A stretch of 12,408 nucleotides of DNA from an uncultured Acetobacteraceae bacterium (GCA_937874445.1 CALNAL010000326.1:1-12408), one strand, 5' to 3'. Positions 1-7,012 are shown, counted from the stretch's first letter. Program-made: numbers and translations. The notes: generated by a model not told the origin, from the letters alone.

Positions 1-110
1 CGGGGGCCCCCCCCGGGGCCCCCGCGGGGGGGCCCCCCCCCCGCCGGGCGCGCCGGGCGGGCCACCCCCCCCGGGGGCCGCCCCGGGCGGCGGGCCCCCC
101 GGGCCGGGCC
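1..110. other. G/C-only low-complexity sequence end, probably unreliable
   Basis: This stretch consists of runs of C and G with one A (position 64) and no T, unlike the rest of the window, which is GC-rich but of normal complexity. Codons matching the delta' family become readable from about position 99 on the plus strand, so real coding sequence probably underlies at least part of it in degraded form. I read it as poor base calling at a contig or read end rather than as a biological repeat. Confidence 0.7.
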
Positions 111-476
111 CTGGCGCTGGCCGGGGGCGGGGCGCTCGCACTCGCCAGGCTCGTGGGCGAGGTGTTCGAGGGGATCGACCGGCTGGATGCCGGGCGCGCC
201 CACGCGATCGCCGACGTGGCGGCGCGCGACGACACGACCTTTTCCACTTTCATGGATCTGCTGGCGAACGCGCTGGCGGCGGCGGTGCGTGACGCCGGAC
301 GGGGGCACGCCGCCCCGGACCAGCAGCGCCTGCTGGGCGCGCGCCCCCTTGCCGCCTGGGTGGACGTGTGGCAGGGGCTGTGCGAACTGCGCGACGCGTG
401 CGAAGGACTGCATCTGGATCGGCGCCAGACGATCGTGACCGGGCTTGGCCTATTGGCCGGCTCTTTATCGAGATAA
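3..476 (+). CDS. holB: DNA polymerase III subunit delta' (HolB), C-terminal part, 5' truncated
   Basis: This is the end of a clamp-loader subunit, which together with delta and gamma/tau opens the beta sliding clamp and loads it onto DNA. The frame is open from the window start to the TAA at 474–476. From about position 99 it reads PGRALALAGGGALALARL, matching the segment where delta' proteins have SPGRAL-like residues at the start of the C-terminal helical domain. Helical sequence follows (EGIDRLDAGRAHAIADVAA, then a stretch ending DRRQTIVTGLGLLAG). The ATPase-like domain lies outside the window. The stop is 3 bases before metG. An order of holB followed by metG and a TatD-type gene is familiar from alphaproteobacteria (recalled, not searched). 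Residues encoded before ~100 should not be trusted. The identification rests on this short tail plus context. Confidence 0.72.
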   Translation, partial: GAPPGAPAGGPPPRRARRAGHPPRGPPRAAGPPGRALALAGGGALALARLVGEVFEGIDRLDAGRAHAIADVAARDDTTFSTFMDLLANALAAAVRDAGRGHAAPDQQRLLGARPLAAWVDVWQGLCELRDACEGLHLDRRQTIVTGLGLLAGSLSR

Positions 477-479
477 ACC

Positions 480-2012
480 ATGAAAACCAAGTTTTATGTA
501 ACAACCCCCATCTATTATGTGAACGACGTGCCGCATCTCGGACACGCCTACACTTCCACGGCGTGCGACGTGATGGCCCGCTTCAAGCGGCTCGACGGCT
601 ACGACGTGTTCTTTCTGACCGGCACCGACGAGCACGGCCAGAAGGTGGAAAAGGCAGCCGCCAGGAAGGGCGTGGCCCCGCAGGAATTCACCGACGAGGT
701 GAGCAGCGCCTTCCGCGAGATGGCCCGGAGCATGGGCATCTCCAACGACGACTTCATTCGCACCACCGAGGTGCGCCACAAGGCGGCGTGCAGCGAGTTG
801 TGGAAGCGCCTGATGGAGCGCGGCGAGATCTATCTCGGCAGCTATTCCGGCTGGTACGCGGTGCGCGACGAGGCCTTCTACGACGAGAGCGAGCTGACCG
901 AGAGGGATGGCAAGAAGATCGCGCCGAGTGGAGCCGAGGTGGAGTGGGTGGTCGAGCCCAGCTACTTCTTCCGGCTCTCCAACTGGGGCGACAAGCTGCT
1001 GGAATTCTACGAGAAAAACCCCGATTTCATCGGCCCGACGAGCCGCCGCAACGAGGTGATGAGCTTCGTGAAGTCGGGGCTGAAGGATCTCTCTGTCAGC
1101 CGCACCAGCTTCACCTGGGGCATCCCGGTGCCGGGGGATGCGAAGCATGTGATGTACGTCTGGGTCGATGCGCTGACCAACTACCTGACCGCCACCGGCT
1201 GGCCCGACAACCAGGCGCCGCGCGCGGAGTTCTGGCCGGCCAGCCTGCACATGGTGGGCAAGGACATCGTGCGCTTCCACGCGGTGTACTGGCCGGCGCT
1301 GCTGATGGCCGCCGGGCTGCCCACGCCGAAGCGGGTGTTCGCCCACGGCTGGTGGACCATCGAGGGCGAGAAGATGAGCAAGTCGCTGGGCAACGTCGTC
1401 GCGCCCGGCGATCTGGTGGCCCGCTACGGGCTCGATGCGGTGCGCTACTTCCTGCTGCGCGAAGTGCCGTTCGGACAGGACGGCGACTTCAGCCGACGCG
1501 CCCTGATCAGCCGCATGAACAACGAGCTGGCCAATGATCTGGGCAATCTGGCGCAGCGCACGCTGAGCCTGGTGGCACGCCATTGCGAGGGACGGCTGCC
1601 GGTGCGCGGCGTGCTCACCCCCGAGGACAGCGAGCTGCTGGCCGCCGCCGAGGCGCTGCCCGTGAAGATGCGCCCGCTGATCGACCGGCAGGGCTTCTCG
1701 GAGGCGCTGGAGGAGGTGTGGAAAGTGATCCGCGCCGCCAACGCCTATATCGACCACCAGGCTCCCTGGTCGCTGCGCAAGACCGACGTGGTGCGGATGG
1801 CGACGGTGCTGCGGGTGTTGACCGGGACGCTGCGCTGGGTGGCCACGGTGCTGCAGCCGGTGATGCCCGGCAGCATGGCGAAGATGCTCGACCAGCTCGG
1901 TGTGCCGGAAAATGCGCGGGACTTCGCGGCCCTGGGCGCGCCGCTACCCGACGGCACGGTGCTGCCGGCGCCGCAGGGGGTGTTCCCGCGCTATGTCGAC
2001 GACGCCGCATGA
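480..2012 (+). CDS. metG: Methionine--tRNA ligase (MetRS), zinc-free short form
   Basis: This class Ia synthetase charges tRNA-Met with methionine for initiation and elongation in the cytosol. The 510-residue product has the Rossmann catalytic domain with the HIGH-type signature HLGH at residues 19–22 (after TTPIYYVNDVP) and the KMSKS loop at 298–302. An anticodon-binding helical domain follows; it includes NNELANDLGNLAQRTLSL and AYIDHQAPW, both typical of MetRS. The connective insert between the signatures has no CxxC knuckles, so this is the compact type without bound zinc. It also lacks the C-terminal Trbp111-like dimerisation domain of the longer E. coli-type enzyme; the length fits known alphaproteobacterial forms. 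The start ATG lies 3 bases after the holB stop and gives the usual MKxKFYVTTPIYY opening. No strong Shine-Dalgarno is seen, consistent with translational coupling. Confidence 0.97.
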   Translation: MKTKFYVTTPIYYVNDVPHLGHAYTSTACDVMARFKRLDGYDVFFLTGTDEHGQKVEKAAARKGVAPQEFTDEVSSAFREMARSMGISNDDFIRTTEVRHKAACSELWKRLMERGEIYLGSYSGWYAVRDEAFYDESELTERDGKKIAPSGAEVEWVVEPSYFFRLSNWGDKLLEFYEKNPDFIGPTSRRNEVMSFVKSGLKDLSVSRTSFTWGIPVPGDAKHVMYVWVDALTNYLTATGWPDNQAPRAEFWPASLHMVGKDIVRFHAVYWPALLMAAGLPTPKRVFAHGWWTIEGEKMSKSLGNVVAPGDLVARYGLDAVRYFLLREVPFGQDGDFSRRALISRMNNELANDLGNLAQRTLSLVARHCEGRLPVRGVLTPEDSELLAAAEALPVKMRPLIDRQGFSEALEEVWKVIRAANAYIDHQAPWSLRKTDVVRMATVLRVLTGTLRWVATVLQPVMPGSMAKMLDQLGVPENARDFAALGAPLPDGTVLPAPQGVFPRYVDDAA

Positions 2013-2019
2013 CGCCTTG

Positions 2020-2790
2020 ATGTTGATCGATTCGCACTGCCATCTCGATTCCTACACCGCCGAGGAGCGGGCCGGGGTGCTGGCCCGGGCCGCGGCGGCC
2101 GGGGTCGGGGAGATGGTCACGATCGGCACGCGGCTCGCCCGCAGCGACGAGGTGCGCGCGATTTCCGAGGCTGCCCCCAACGTGTGGTTCACCGTGGGGA
2201 CGCATCCCGAACACGCGGCTGAGGAGCCCACCCCCGATCCGCAGGCGATCGCGGCGCTGGCGGCGCATCCGCGTTGCGTGGCGGTGGGGGAGGCGGGGTT
2301 GGACTATTTCTACGAAGGGGCGCCGCACGCCCTGCAGCGCCAGGTGTTCCGCGCCCATGCCGAGGCGGCGGCGCTGGCCGGGGTGCCGCTGGTGATCCAC
2401 ACGCGCGATGCCGACGAGGACACGATAAAAATCCTTCAGGAAGAAAGCACAAAAAGCGCTTTCTCGTTCATTCTCCACTGTTTCAGCTCGGGACGCGCCC
2501 TGGCCGAGGTGGCACTCGGGCTGGGGGGGGTAATCAGCTTCTCGGGGATCCTCACCTTCAAGAAGGGCGAGAATGTCAGGGAGATCGCCCGCGACATTCC
2601 ACTCGACCGCCTGCTGGTGGAAACCGACGCGCCTTATCTGGCCCCGGTGCCGCATCGGGGGCAGCGCAACGAGCCCGCGCTGGTGGTGCACACGGCGCGC
2701 ATGCTGGCCGAGGTAAAGGGAATCTCCGAGGACGAGCTGGCCCGAATCACCACGGCGAATTTCCGCCGCGTGTTCGCCAAGGCGGCGTGA
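2020..2790 (+). CDS. TatD-family metal-dependent hydrolase (YcfH type)
   Basis: A TIM-barrel metallohydrolase of the TatD DNase family, whose members are divalent-metal nucleases or phosphoesterases. E. coli ycfH sits beside holB in a comparable place. The 256-residue product opens MLIDSHCHLD, with the metal-binding HxH at H6/H8. Further expected ligands are E91 (in VAVGEAGLDYFYE), H127 (VIHTRDADEDT), H153 (ILHCFSSG) and D203 (VETDAPYLAPVPHRG), so the active site looks complete. I chose the ATG at 2020, 7 bases after the metG stop. An in-frame ATG at 1993 would overlap metG and add nine residues; the reading frame also stays open further upstream to 1900, but only as metG shadow. The true substrate (DNA 3' ends, RNA or D-aminoacyl-tRNA, as argued for different family members) cannot be told. 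Confidence 0.93.
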   Translation: MLIDSHCHLDSYTAEERAGVLARAAAAGVGEMVTIGTRLARSDEVRAISEAAPNVWFTVGTHPEHAAEEPTPDPQAIAALAAHPRCVAVGEAGLDYFYEGAPHALQRQVFRAHAEAAALAGVPLVIHTRDADEDTIKILQEESTKSAFSFILHCFSSGRALAEVALGLGGVISFSGILTFKKGENVREIARDIPLDRLLVETDAPYLAPVPHRGQRNEPALVVHTARMLAEVKGISEDELARITTANFRRVFAKAA

Positions 2791-2794
2791 GACG

Positions 2795-3583
2795 ATGCTG
2801 AAGATCCGGCTCCTGGGAACAGGCGGCTCCTCCGGGGTGCCGCTGATCGGCGGCGCGGACGGGCACGGCGACTGGGGCTGCTGCGACCCCGCGGAGCCGC
2901 GCAACCGGCGCACGCGGGCCTCGATCCTGATCCGGGGGCCGGAGGGGACGCTGCTGGTGGATACCGCGCCGGATATGCGCACCCAGCTGCTGGCCGCGGG
3001 AGAGGCGCGGGTGGATGCGCTCTTCTACACCCACGCCCACGCCGACCACATCCTCGGGCTGGATGACGTGCGGGCTCTGAACCGTGCCGCGGGGCGGCCC
3101 CTGGAGGCCTTTGCCTCGGCGGCGACGCTGACGGAACTGGAGCGACGCTTCGAATATGCCTTCCGGCCGTGGCAGCCGCCGGGATTCTATCGCCCGGTGC
3201 TGCTGGGGCGCCCCGTGGTGCCGGGGCAGGACGTGCGGATCGGCAGCTTCGACGTGGCAACCTTCGACCAGAACCATGGCTACACGCGTTCCATGGGGCT
3301 GCGCATCGGGAATTTCGCGTATTCGACGGATGTCGTGACGCTGGACGATGCCTCCCTGGCGCGCCTGGAAGGCCTGGATACCTGGGTGGTCGGATGCTTC
3401 CAGCGGCGCGAGCACCACACGCATGCCTGGCTGGAGCGCGTGCTGGAGTGGGTGGGGCGGATCCATCCACGCCGCACGGTGCTGACGCACATGGGGCCGG
3501 ACATGGACTGGGCGTGGCTGACGGCGAACCTGCCGCCGGGGCTGGAGCCGGCCTACGACGGTCTTGAGCTGGAAGTTCCCTGA
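2795..3583 (+). CDS. MBL-fold metallo-hydrolase, PhnP-like
   Basis: A 262-residue metallo-beta-lactamase-fold hydrolase of the PhnP/phosphodiesterase-like branch. The opening LLGTGGSSGVP is the N-terminal signature of this branch. It is followed by a cysteine-containing loop (GDWGCCDPAEPRNRRTRAS), VDTAPDMRTQLL and the di-metal motif HAHADH at residues 80–85. Later come DQNHGYTRSMGLRIG, YSTDVVTLDD with an expected bridging aspartate, and LTHMGPDMDW with a C-terminal metal histidine. The start is 4 bases after the preceding stop, so it is the last gene of the holB–metG–tatD operon, where a protein of this type is commonly found in alphaproteobacteria. PhnP cleaves cyclic phosphodiesters in phosphonate metabolism, but no phn genes are present here, and a general RNA or nucleotide phosphodiesterase role is as likely. 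Confidence 0.9.
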   Translation: MLKIRLLGTGGSSGVPLIGGADGHGDWGCCDPAEPRNRRTRASILIRGPEGTLLVDTAPDMRTQLLAAGEARVDALFYTHAHADHILGLDDVRALNRAAGRPLEAFASAATLTELERRFEYAFRPWQPPGFYRPVLLGRPVVPGQDVRIGSFDVATFDQNHGYTRSMGLRIGNFAYSTDVVTLDDASLARLEGLDTWVVGCFQRREHHTHAWLERVLEWVGRIHPRRTVLTHMGPDMDWAWLTANLPPGLEPAYDGLELEVP

Positions 3584-3596
3584 AACCCCCGGGTTT
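3583..3596 (+). terminator. Possible short hairpin after the metG operon
   Basis: The bases AAACCCCCGGGTTT form a palindrome that begins inside the stop codon of the MBL hydrolase gene and ends in TTT. As RNA it could make a 5-bp stem with a 4-base loop. The stem is weak and the T run short, so it may only assist termination. No better terminator is seen between here and the next gene. Confidence 0.25.
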
Positions 3597-3611
3597 GTCG
3601 TAATCGCCCCT

Positions 3612-3672
3612 GATATTATGGAATCTTTGCGCCACGGCGACGCTGCGGCACATTTAAAAGTTCCATAATATC
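3612..3672. repeat. Perfect 12-bp inverted repeat with 37-bp spacer, AT-rich
   Basis: GATATTATGGAA at 3612–3623 is the exact reverse complement of TTCCATAATATC at 3661–3672. The arms are AT-rich islands in a GC-rich genome. Pairing stops abruptly at both ends of the arms. The spacer includes the palindrome TTTAAA (3653–3658). The arrangement suits paired binding sites for a DNA-binding protein, half-sites of a Xer-type tyrosine recombinase, or the ends of a tiny element; it does not look like a classical terminator. It lies 29 bases after the MBL hydrolase stop and 181 bases before the ferric reductase-like start. Confidence 0.7.
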
Positions 3673-3853
3673 TCTTCTGCGACTTTAGGACGGCCGGCAC
3701 CGGGTGGCAGGAAAGCCGACAAGGAAGCGTCCGGGAAGCAGACGCCTCACGGGGTATCTGCCCCCCATGCGGCGTGGTTTCCGCGGTCTTCGGCATTGGT
3801 ACGGGGCTTGCTCTTCTCCAGGCGTGCCATCCCGCTGAAATCAGGACTTTCCC

Positions 3854-5194
3854 ATGAAGAGCATCCGCAACGCTGCCTTGGGCGGGTTCGCAGGAATGAG
3901 CGTGCTGTTCGCGCTCGCCGCCGCCCCTTCCGTCCAGGGCACGGGGTTCATCGTCCTGCGCAACCTCGCGGTTCAATACAGCGGCATGCTGGCTCTTTCC
4001 TGTATGAGCGCCGCCTGCCTCCTGGCGCTGCGCCCCCGGGGCCCGGAAGGCTGGCTGGGTGGGCTCGACCGGATGTACCGTCTGCACCGCTGGCTCGGCA
4101 TCGGCGCTCTCGGGTTCGGCCTGCTGCACTGGGCCGCAGCCAAGGCTCCGGGCATCGCGATCGCACTCGGCTGGCTCGCTCCGCGCGGCCCGCACGCCCC
4201 TCGCCTGCTGCCGGAGAATTTCTGGCCCCGGCTCCTCGCCGAAATGCGCCACCCCGCCGAATCCCTTGGCGAGTGGGTGTTCTACGTCCTCGTGGTGATG
4301 ATCGGCCTGGCACTGCTGCGGTGGTTTCCCTACCACGTCTTCCTGCGCTCGCACCGGCTGATGGCGGCAGCCCAGCTTGCCCTGACGGCCCATGCGCTGG
4401 TGCTGGTGGAGCCTTCGCTGTGGCTCTCGCCTTTCGGGGGCGTGCTGGCCCTGCTCATGGCCGGGGGATGCTGGGCCGCCCTGAAGGCCCTGCTGGGGCG
4501 GATCGGCGCGAGGCGGCGGGTGCGGGCGACGCTGGCGGAAGTGCGGGCCTTCCCGGAATCCCGCTGCCTGGAGGTCGTGCTCGACATGCCTCCCGGGGGC
4601 TGGGCGGGACACGAGGCCGGGCAGTTCGCGTTTGTCACCTTCGAACCCGAGGAAGGAGCGCATCCCTTCACGATTGCCTCCGCCTGGACGGGGGAAATGC
4701 ATCAACTTCGCTTTATGATCAAGGAATTGGGTGACGCAACTCGCGGCTTGCAGGCCCGCTTGCGGCGGGGGCAGACGGTGCTTGTCGAGGGACCGTACGG
4801 CCGTTTCGTCTTCGCGGATTCCCGGCCGCACCAGATCTGGATCGGCGCCGGGGTGGGCATCACTCCGTTCCTGGCCCGGCTGGAGCAGCTCGCCGCCACC
4901 CCGGCGATCCGCAACATCGATCTCTTCCACGCCACCGGCGATGCCGACGAGGCCTTCCTGGACCGGCTGCGTACGCTGGCCCTGGCGGCCGGGGTGCGCC
5001 TGCACGTGCGCCGTGCCGGCCAGGAGCCTCGGCTGACCGGGGCCGATATCCGCGGCCTGGTGCCGGCCTGGCCCGAGGCCAGCGCATGGTTCTGCGGCCC
5101 GGCCTCCTTCGGGGCGGCGCTGCGCCGGGACTTCAGTGCGATGGGCATGCCGGTGGACGAACGATTCCACCAGGAATTGTTCGCCCTGCGCTGA
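3854..5194 (+). CDS. Ferric reductase/NOX-like membrane flavocytochrome
   Basis: A predicted inner-membrane protein that would pass electrons from NAD(P)H through FAD and two haems across the membrane, to ferric iron, oxygen or another acceptor. In its 446 residues, about 5–215 form a helical membrane domain. It has paired histidines H78/H92 (LHRWLG…LLHW) and H167/H180 (RSHRLM…TAHAL). The spacings of 14 and 13 match the bis-haem pattern of NADPH oxidases and ferric reductases. The cytosolic half has the FAD motif HPFTIAS (270–276), GPYGRF (313–318), the nucleotide-binding GAGVGITPF (331–339) and WFCGP (412–416), and ends ELFALR as ferredoxin-reductase-type folds often do. AGGA at 3843–3846 lies 7 bases before the ATG. 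It stands alone, with no siderophore or iron-uptake gene beside it, so the acceptor is unknown. Confidence 0.88.
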   Translation: MKSIRNAALGGFAGMSVLFALAAAPSVQGTGFIVLRNLAVQYSGMLALSCMSAACLLALRPRGPEGWLGGLDRMYRLHRWLGIGALGFGLLHWAAAKAPGIAIALGWLAPRGPHAPRLLPENFWPRLLAEMRHPAESLGEWVFYVLVVMIGLALLRWFPYHVFLRSHRLMAAAQLALTAHALVLVEPSLWLSPFGGVLALLMAGGCWAALKALLGRIGARRRVRATLAEVRAFPESRCLEVVLDMPPGGWAGHEAGQFAFVTFEPEEGAHPFTIASAWTGEMHQLRFMIKELGDATRGLQARLRRGQTVLVEGPYGRFVFADSRPHQIWIGAGVGITPFLARLEQLAATPAIRNIDLFHATGDADEAFLDRLRTLALAAGVRLHVRRAGQEPRLTGADIRGLVPAWPEASAWFCGPASFGAALRRDFSAMGMPVDERFHQELFALR

Positions 5195-5205
5195 GAGGGG
5201 ATCCC

Positions 5206-5226
5206 CTTCCGCCTTGGCAACGGAAG
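5206..5226 (+). terminator. Small intergenic hairpin after the flavocytochrome gene
   Basis: CTTCCG (5206–5211) and CGGAAG (5221–5226) form a 6-bp stem with a 9-base loop, 11 bases after the stop. It directly follows a 12-bp palindrome AGGGGATCCCCT (5196–5207). There is no T tract, so this is at best a weak pause or processing site. The rest of the 124-base gap to the next gene shows nothing else. Confidence 0.2.
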
Positions 5227-5318
5227 CAAACTCGTTCAGGCTTGCAGCATTCCCCGGGGGGCTCGAGCGTCTCCTTGGGGCGGTTTCCTTTGGGCCGTGC
5301 GGGCCGCTGCGAGGAACG

Positions 5319-6164
5319 ATGACCGATTATAGTGCCTACGCCAGCGCCTTTGCGCTCCCCCCTCCTTTCCGCGTGGGACGCGCGCTGGTGTGCGCGCTCG
5401 GCGTCTTCGAGCGCCAGTGGGCGCGGCTGCTCGGCGCTACCCTGCTGGCCTGCCTGGGCCTTTTCGCCGCGATCGCCGTGCTCGTGGGCATCTTCATCGG
5501 CGGAATTCTGCTGTTGAACCAGACGTCTGGGCTTCAGTCAGGGCTGGCCCTGCGCGAGCCGTTCGTGCTCAAGATCTTGCTGGGCATACCGGCCCTCGTG
5601 TTGACCATGGCGTTTTGCGGCGGCATGATCGCCATGCCCGTGGCGACCGTGCTCGCCGACCTCGGGGGAACCCGGCCGCGTTTCGGACGCGCATTCCGCC
5701 GGGGAGCTTGGCGCTGCCTGGCCTTGACCGGGATTTTCCTGCTGCTGCTCGTCCCGATGGCAATCGGGATGGTCCTGCTGGTGCTGCCGGGAATTCTGGT
5801 GATCGCCTTCGGGTCCATCGCCACGATGGCGTGCATTGTCGAGCGGGCCGGCCCCATCGACAGCCTGCGCCGTGCCGCCTATCTCACCCGCGGCAACCGC
5901 TGGCGGCTGGTCGGGCTCGCCCTTTGCGGCATGGTCATCGGCTGGATTCCGGCCGCGGTGCAGCTGCTCGTCAAGGACATCTCGTTGCTGGCCACCCCGG
6001 AGCGCCCGCTGCTGATGACGCTGCTCGGCACCGCCTTGATCGTGGCCTTCAACTGGACGCTTTCGACGATCGTCTCGCTTTCCTACGGGGTCGCCTACCA
6101 CGACCTGGTGCGGCTGCAGGACGGTGCGGCCAGCGAGGCCATCGCCGACGCTCTCGAATCCTGA
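5319..6164 (+). CDS. Polytopic membrane protein of unknown function (GPDPase-membrane-domain-like)
   Basis: A 281-residue, very hydrophobic protein with about six membrane helices, at roughly residues 35–65, 82–112, 128–160, 190–215 and two near the C-terminus. The segment reading IVERAGPIDSLRRAAYLTRGNRWRLVGL resembles, from memory, the 'SL+RS+.LT+GN+WR' region of the membrane domain of glycerophosphodiester phosphodiesterase-like and UPF0259-type proteins. No catalytic domain accompanies it, so no function can be assigned. I chose the ATG at 5319 because GAGGA (5311–5315) precedes it closely and the residues after it (MTDYSAYASAFALPPPFRVGRA) look like a normal cytosolic N-terminus. The open frame extends upstream to 5136, but that part overlaps the flavocytochrome gene and reads as shadow. 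It may share a transcript with the preceding gene. Confidence 0.75.
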   Translation: MTDYSAYASAFALPPPFRVGRALVCALGVFERQWARLLGATLLACLGLFAAIAVLVGIFIGGILLLNQTSGLQSGLALREPFVLKILLGIPALVLTMAFCGGMIAMPVATVLADLGGTRPRFGRAFRRGAWRCLALTGIFLLLLVPMAIGMVLLVLPGILVIAFGSIATMACIVERAGPIDSLRRAAYLTRGNRWRLVGLALCGMVIGWIPAAVQLLVKDISLLATPERPLLMTLLGTALIVAFNWTLSTIVSLSYGVAYHDLVRLQDGAASEAIADALES

Positions 6165-6170
6165 GGGGCC

Positions 6171-6226
6171 CGCTCCCCGAAGGGGGCGCCGGACAGAGGG
6201 GAAGGCGCGGTCGCAGCCGCCCCCTC
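6171..6226. terminator. Terminator-like hairpins between convergent genes
   Basis: Two GC-rich hairpins fill the 91-base gap between the membrane protein stop (6164) and the wrbA stop (6256, minus strand). The first is 6171–6188, a 7-bp stem with one G·U pair closed by a CGAA loop. The second has outer arms GAGGGG (6196–6201) and CCCCTC (6221–6226), with further GGC/GCC pairing inside. Neither has a clear T tract on either strand. Their position between convergent genes is the main argument that they end transcription from both sides. Confidence 0.45.
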
Positions 6227-6255
6227 CCCGGCCGGCATCCCGGCCCGGCGAAGCC

Positions 6256-6852
6256 TCAGCCGCGCAGCGCCTTGGCAACCTGGGTCACGCGCCGGCCCTG
6301 CCAGTTCGCCGCGGCGACCTCCGCGTCAGTGAGCGCACGGCCCTGGCCGGTGGCGGCGGTGGCCCCGTAGGGGGTGCCGGCCTGGAACATCACCGGGTCG
6401 GCATAGCCCGTCGGCACGATGATCAGGCCGAGATGCGCCAGCGACACCCATTGCGACTGGATCACCATCTCGTTGCCGCCATGCAGCACCGAGGAGGCGG
6501 AAAACGCCGAACCGACCTTGCCCACCAGCTTGCCGCCGGCCCACAGCCCGCCCAGGCCGTCGATCCAGGCCTTGAGCTCGGAGCACACCACACCGAAGCG
6601 GCTCGGCGAGCCAAGGATGATCGCATCGGCCCACAGCGCGTCCTCGGCGGTGGGAGCCTCGTAGAGGGCGTTCATGCGCTCGGCCGCCTCGGCCCAGCCC
6701 GGCGCCTTGGCCATCACCTCGGCTGGCACCACCTCGCGGGCGCGCCGCAGCCGCACCTCCGCCCCCGCGGCCCGGGCTCCCTCGGCGATCGCCTTGGCCA
6801 GAGCCTCGGTGGAACCCGTGCGCGAATAGAATGCGATCAATACCTTGGTCAT
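6256..6852 (-). CDS. wrbA: NAD(P)H:quinone oxidoreductase, WrbA-type flavodoxin
   Basis: A cytosolic FMN enzyme that reduces quinones by two electrons at once, avoiding semiquinone radicals; it is usually linked to oxidative or general stress. The 198-residue product matches the family length. It has the flavodoxin phosphate-binding loop SRTGSTEALA at residues 10–19 and ADAIILGSPSRFG (76–87), where many members have GTPTRFG. Next come the WrbA hallmark region LWAGGKLVGKVGSAF (103–117) and LHGGNEM (123–129), which shapes the FMN pocket. The later part (WVSLAHLGLIIVPTGYADP) differs somewhat from the common GMVIVGLPY version, so it may be a divergent paralogue. The start ATG at 6852 is fixed by an excellent ribosome-binding site, GGAGGA on the minus strand at 6866–6861, 8 bases upstream. 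It is divergent from the MFS gene and convergent with the membrane-protein gene. Confidence 0.93.
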   Translation of the reverse strand: MTKVLIAFYSRTGSTEALAKAIAEGARAAGAEVRLRRAREVVPAEVMAKAPGWAEAAERMNALYEAPTAEDALWADAIILGSPSRFGVVCSELKAWIDGLGGLWAGGKLVGKVGSAFSASSVLHGGNEMVIQSQWVSLAHLGLIIVPTGYADPVMFQAGTPYGATAATGQGRALTDAEVAAANWQGRRVTQVAKALRG

Positions 6853-6898
6853 GTCTTTTCTCCTCCAGAGTCCGGCCGCGAGCGTGCGACCGGCGATG

Positions 6899-6965
6899 AT
6901 CCCGGGAATGAAATGTTTATATCCCGGGGAAATGCAGGTAGCGATCTTCGAATAGCGATTCTTCG
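6899..6965. promoter_or_regulatory. Paired repeats in the wrbA/MFS divergent promoter region
   Basis: The 160-base region between the two divergent starts holds two copies of ATCCCGGG (6899–6906 and 6921–6928) set 22 bases apart, about two helical turns. Each contains the palindrome CCCGGG. They are followed by a near-exact direct repeat, TAGCGATCTTCG (6939–6950) and TAGCGATTCTTCG (6953–6965), 14 bases apart. On the minus strand TATAAA (6921–6916) could be a wrbA -10 element, although no good -35 is seen. Paired sites in a divergent promoter suggest a shared regulator, but none is encoded in this window. Confidence 0.35.
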
Positions 6966-7012
6966 TTCCCGAATGAGTTTCCCCGTGATGCGAGGCGCCC
7001 TAGGCTGACGCA

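Noticed and set aside
1900..2019. N-terminal extension of the TatD-type protein
   Set aside because: These 40 codons lie within metG and translate to an arginine/cysteine-rich shadow; the family start MLIDSHCHLD is at 2020.
3661..3688. A complete chromosomal dif site
   Set aside because: The left part resembles a Xer arm, but the right arm matches the usual TTATGTTAAAT at only about five of eleven positions, so I do not call it dif.
3684..3853. A riboswitch (cobalamin, FMN, Moco or c-di-GMP type) before the flavocytochrome gene
   Set aside because: I compared the remembered conserved boxes of these classes with the sequence and found none of them.
2747..5170. An 807-codon open frame on the minus strand crossing two plus-strand genes and the gap between them
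   Set aside because: Its translation is low-complexity (rich in R, P, G, H, Q) with no recognisable family, while both plus-strand genes on the same DNA have clear motifs. It is a high-GC shadow frame.
5196..5207. AGGGGATCCCCT palindrome as an operator
   Set aside because: It is a single 12-base palindrome right after a stop codon with nothing else to support regulation; chance is adequate in this composition.
5136..5318. N-terminal extension of the membrane protein
   Set aside because: It overlaps the end of the flavocytochrome gene and reads as shadow; the ATG at 5319 has a ribosome-binding site.
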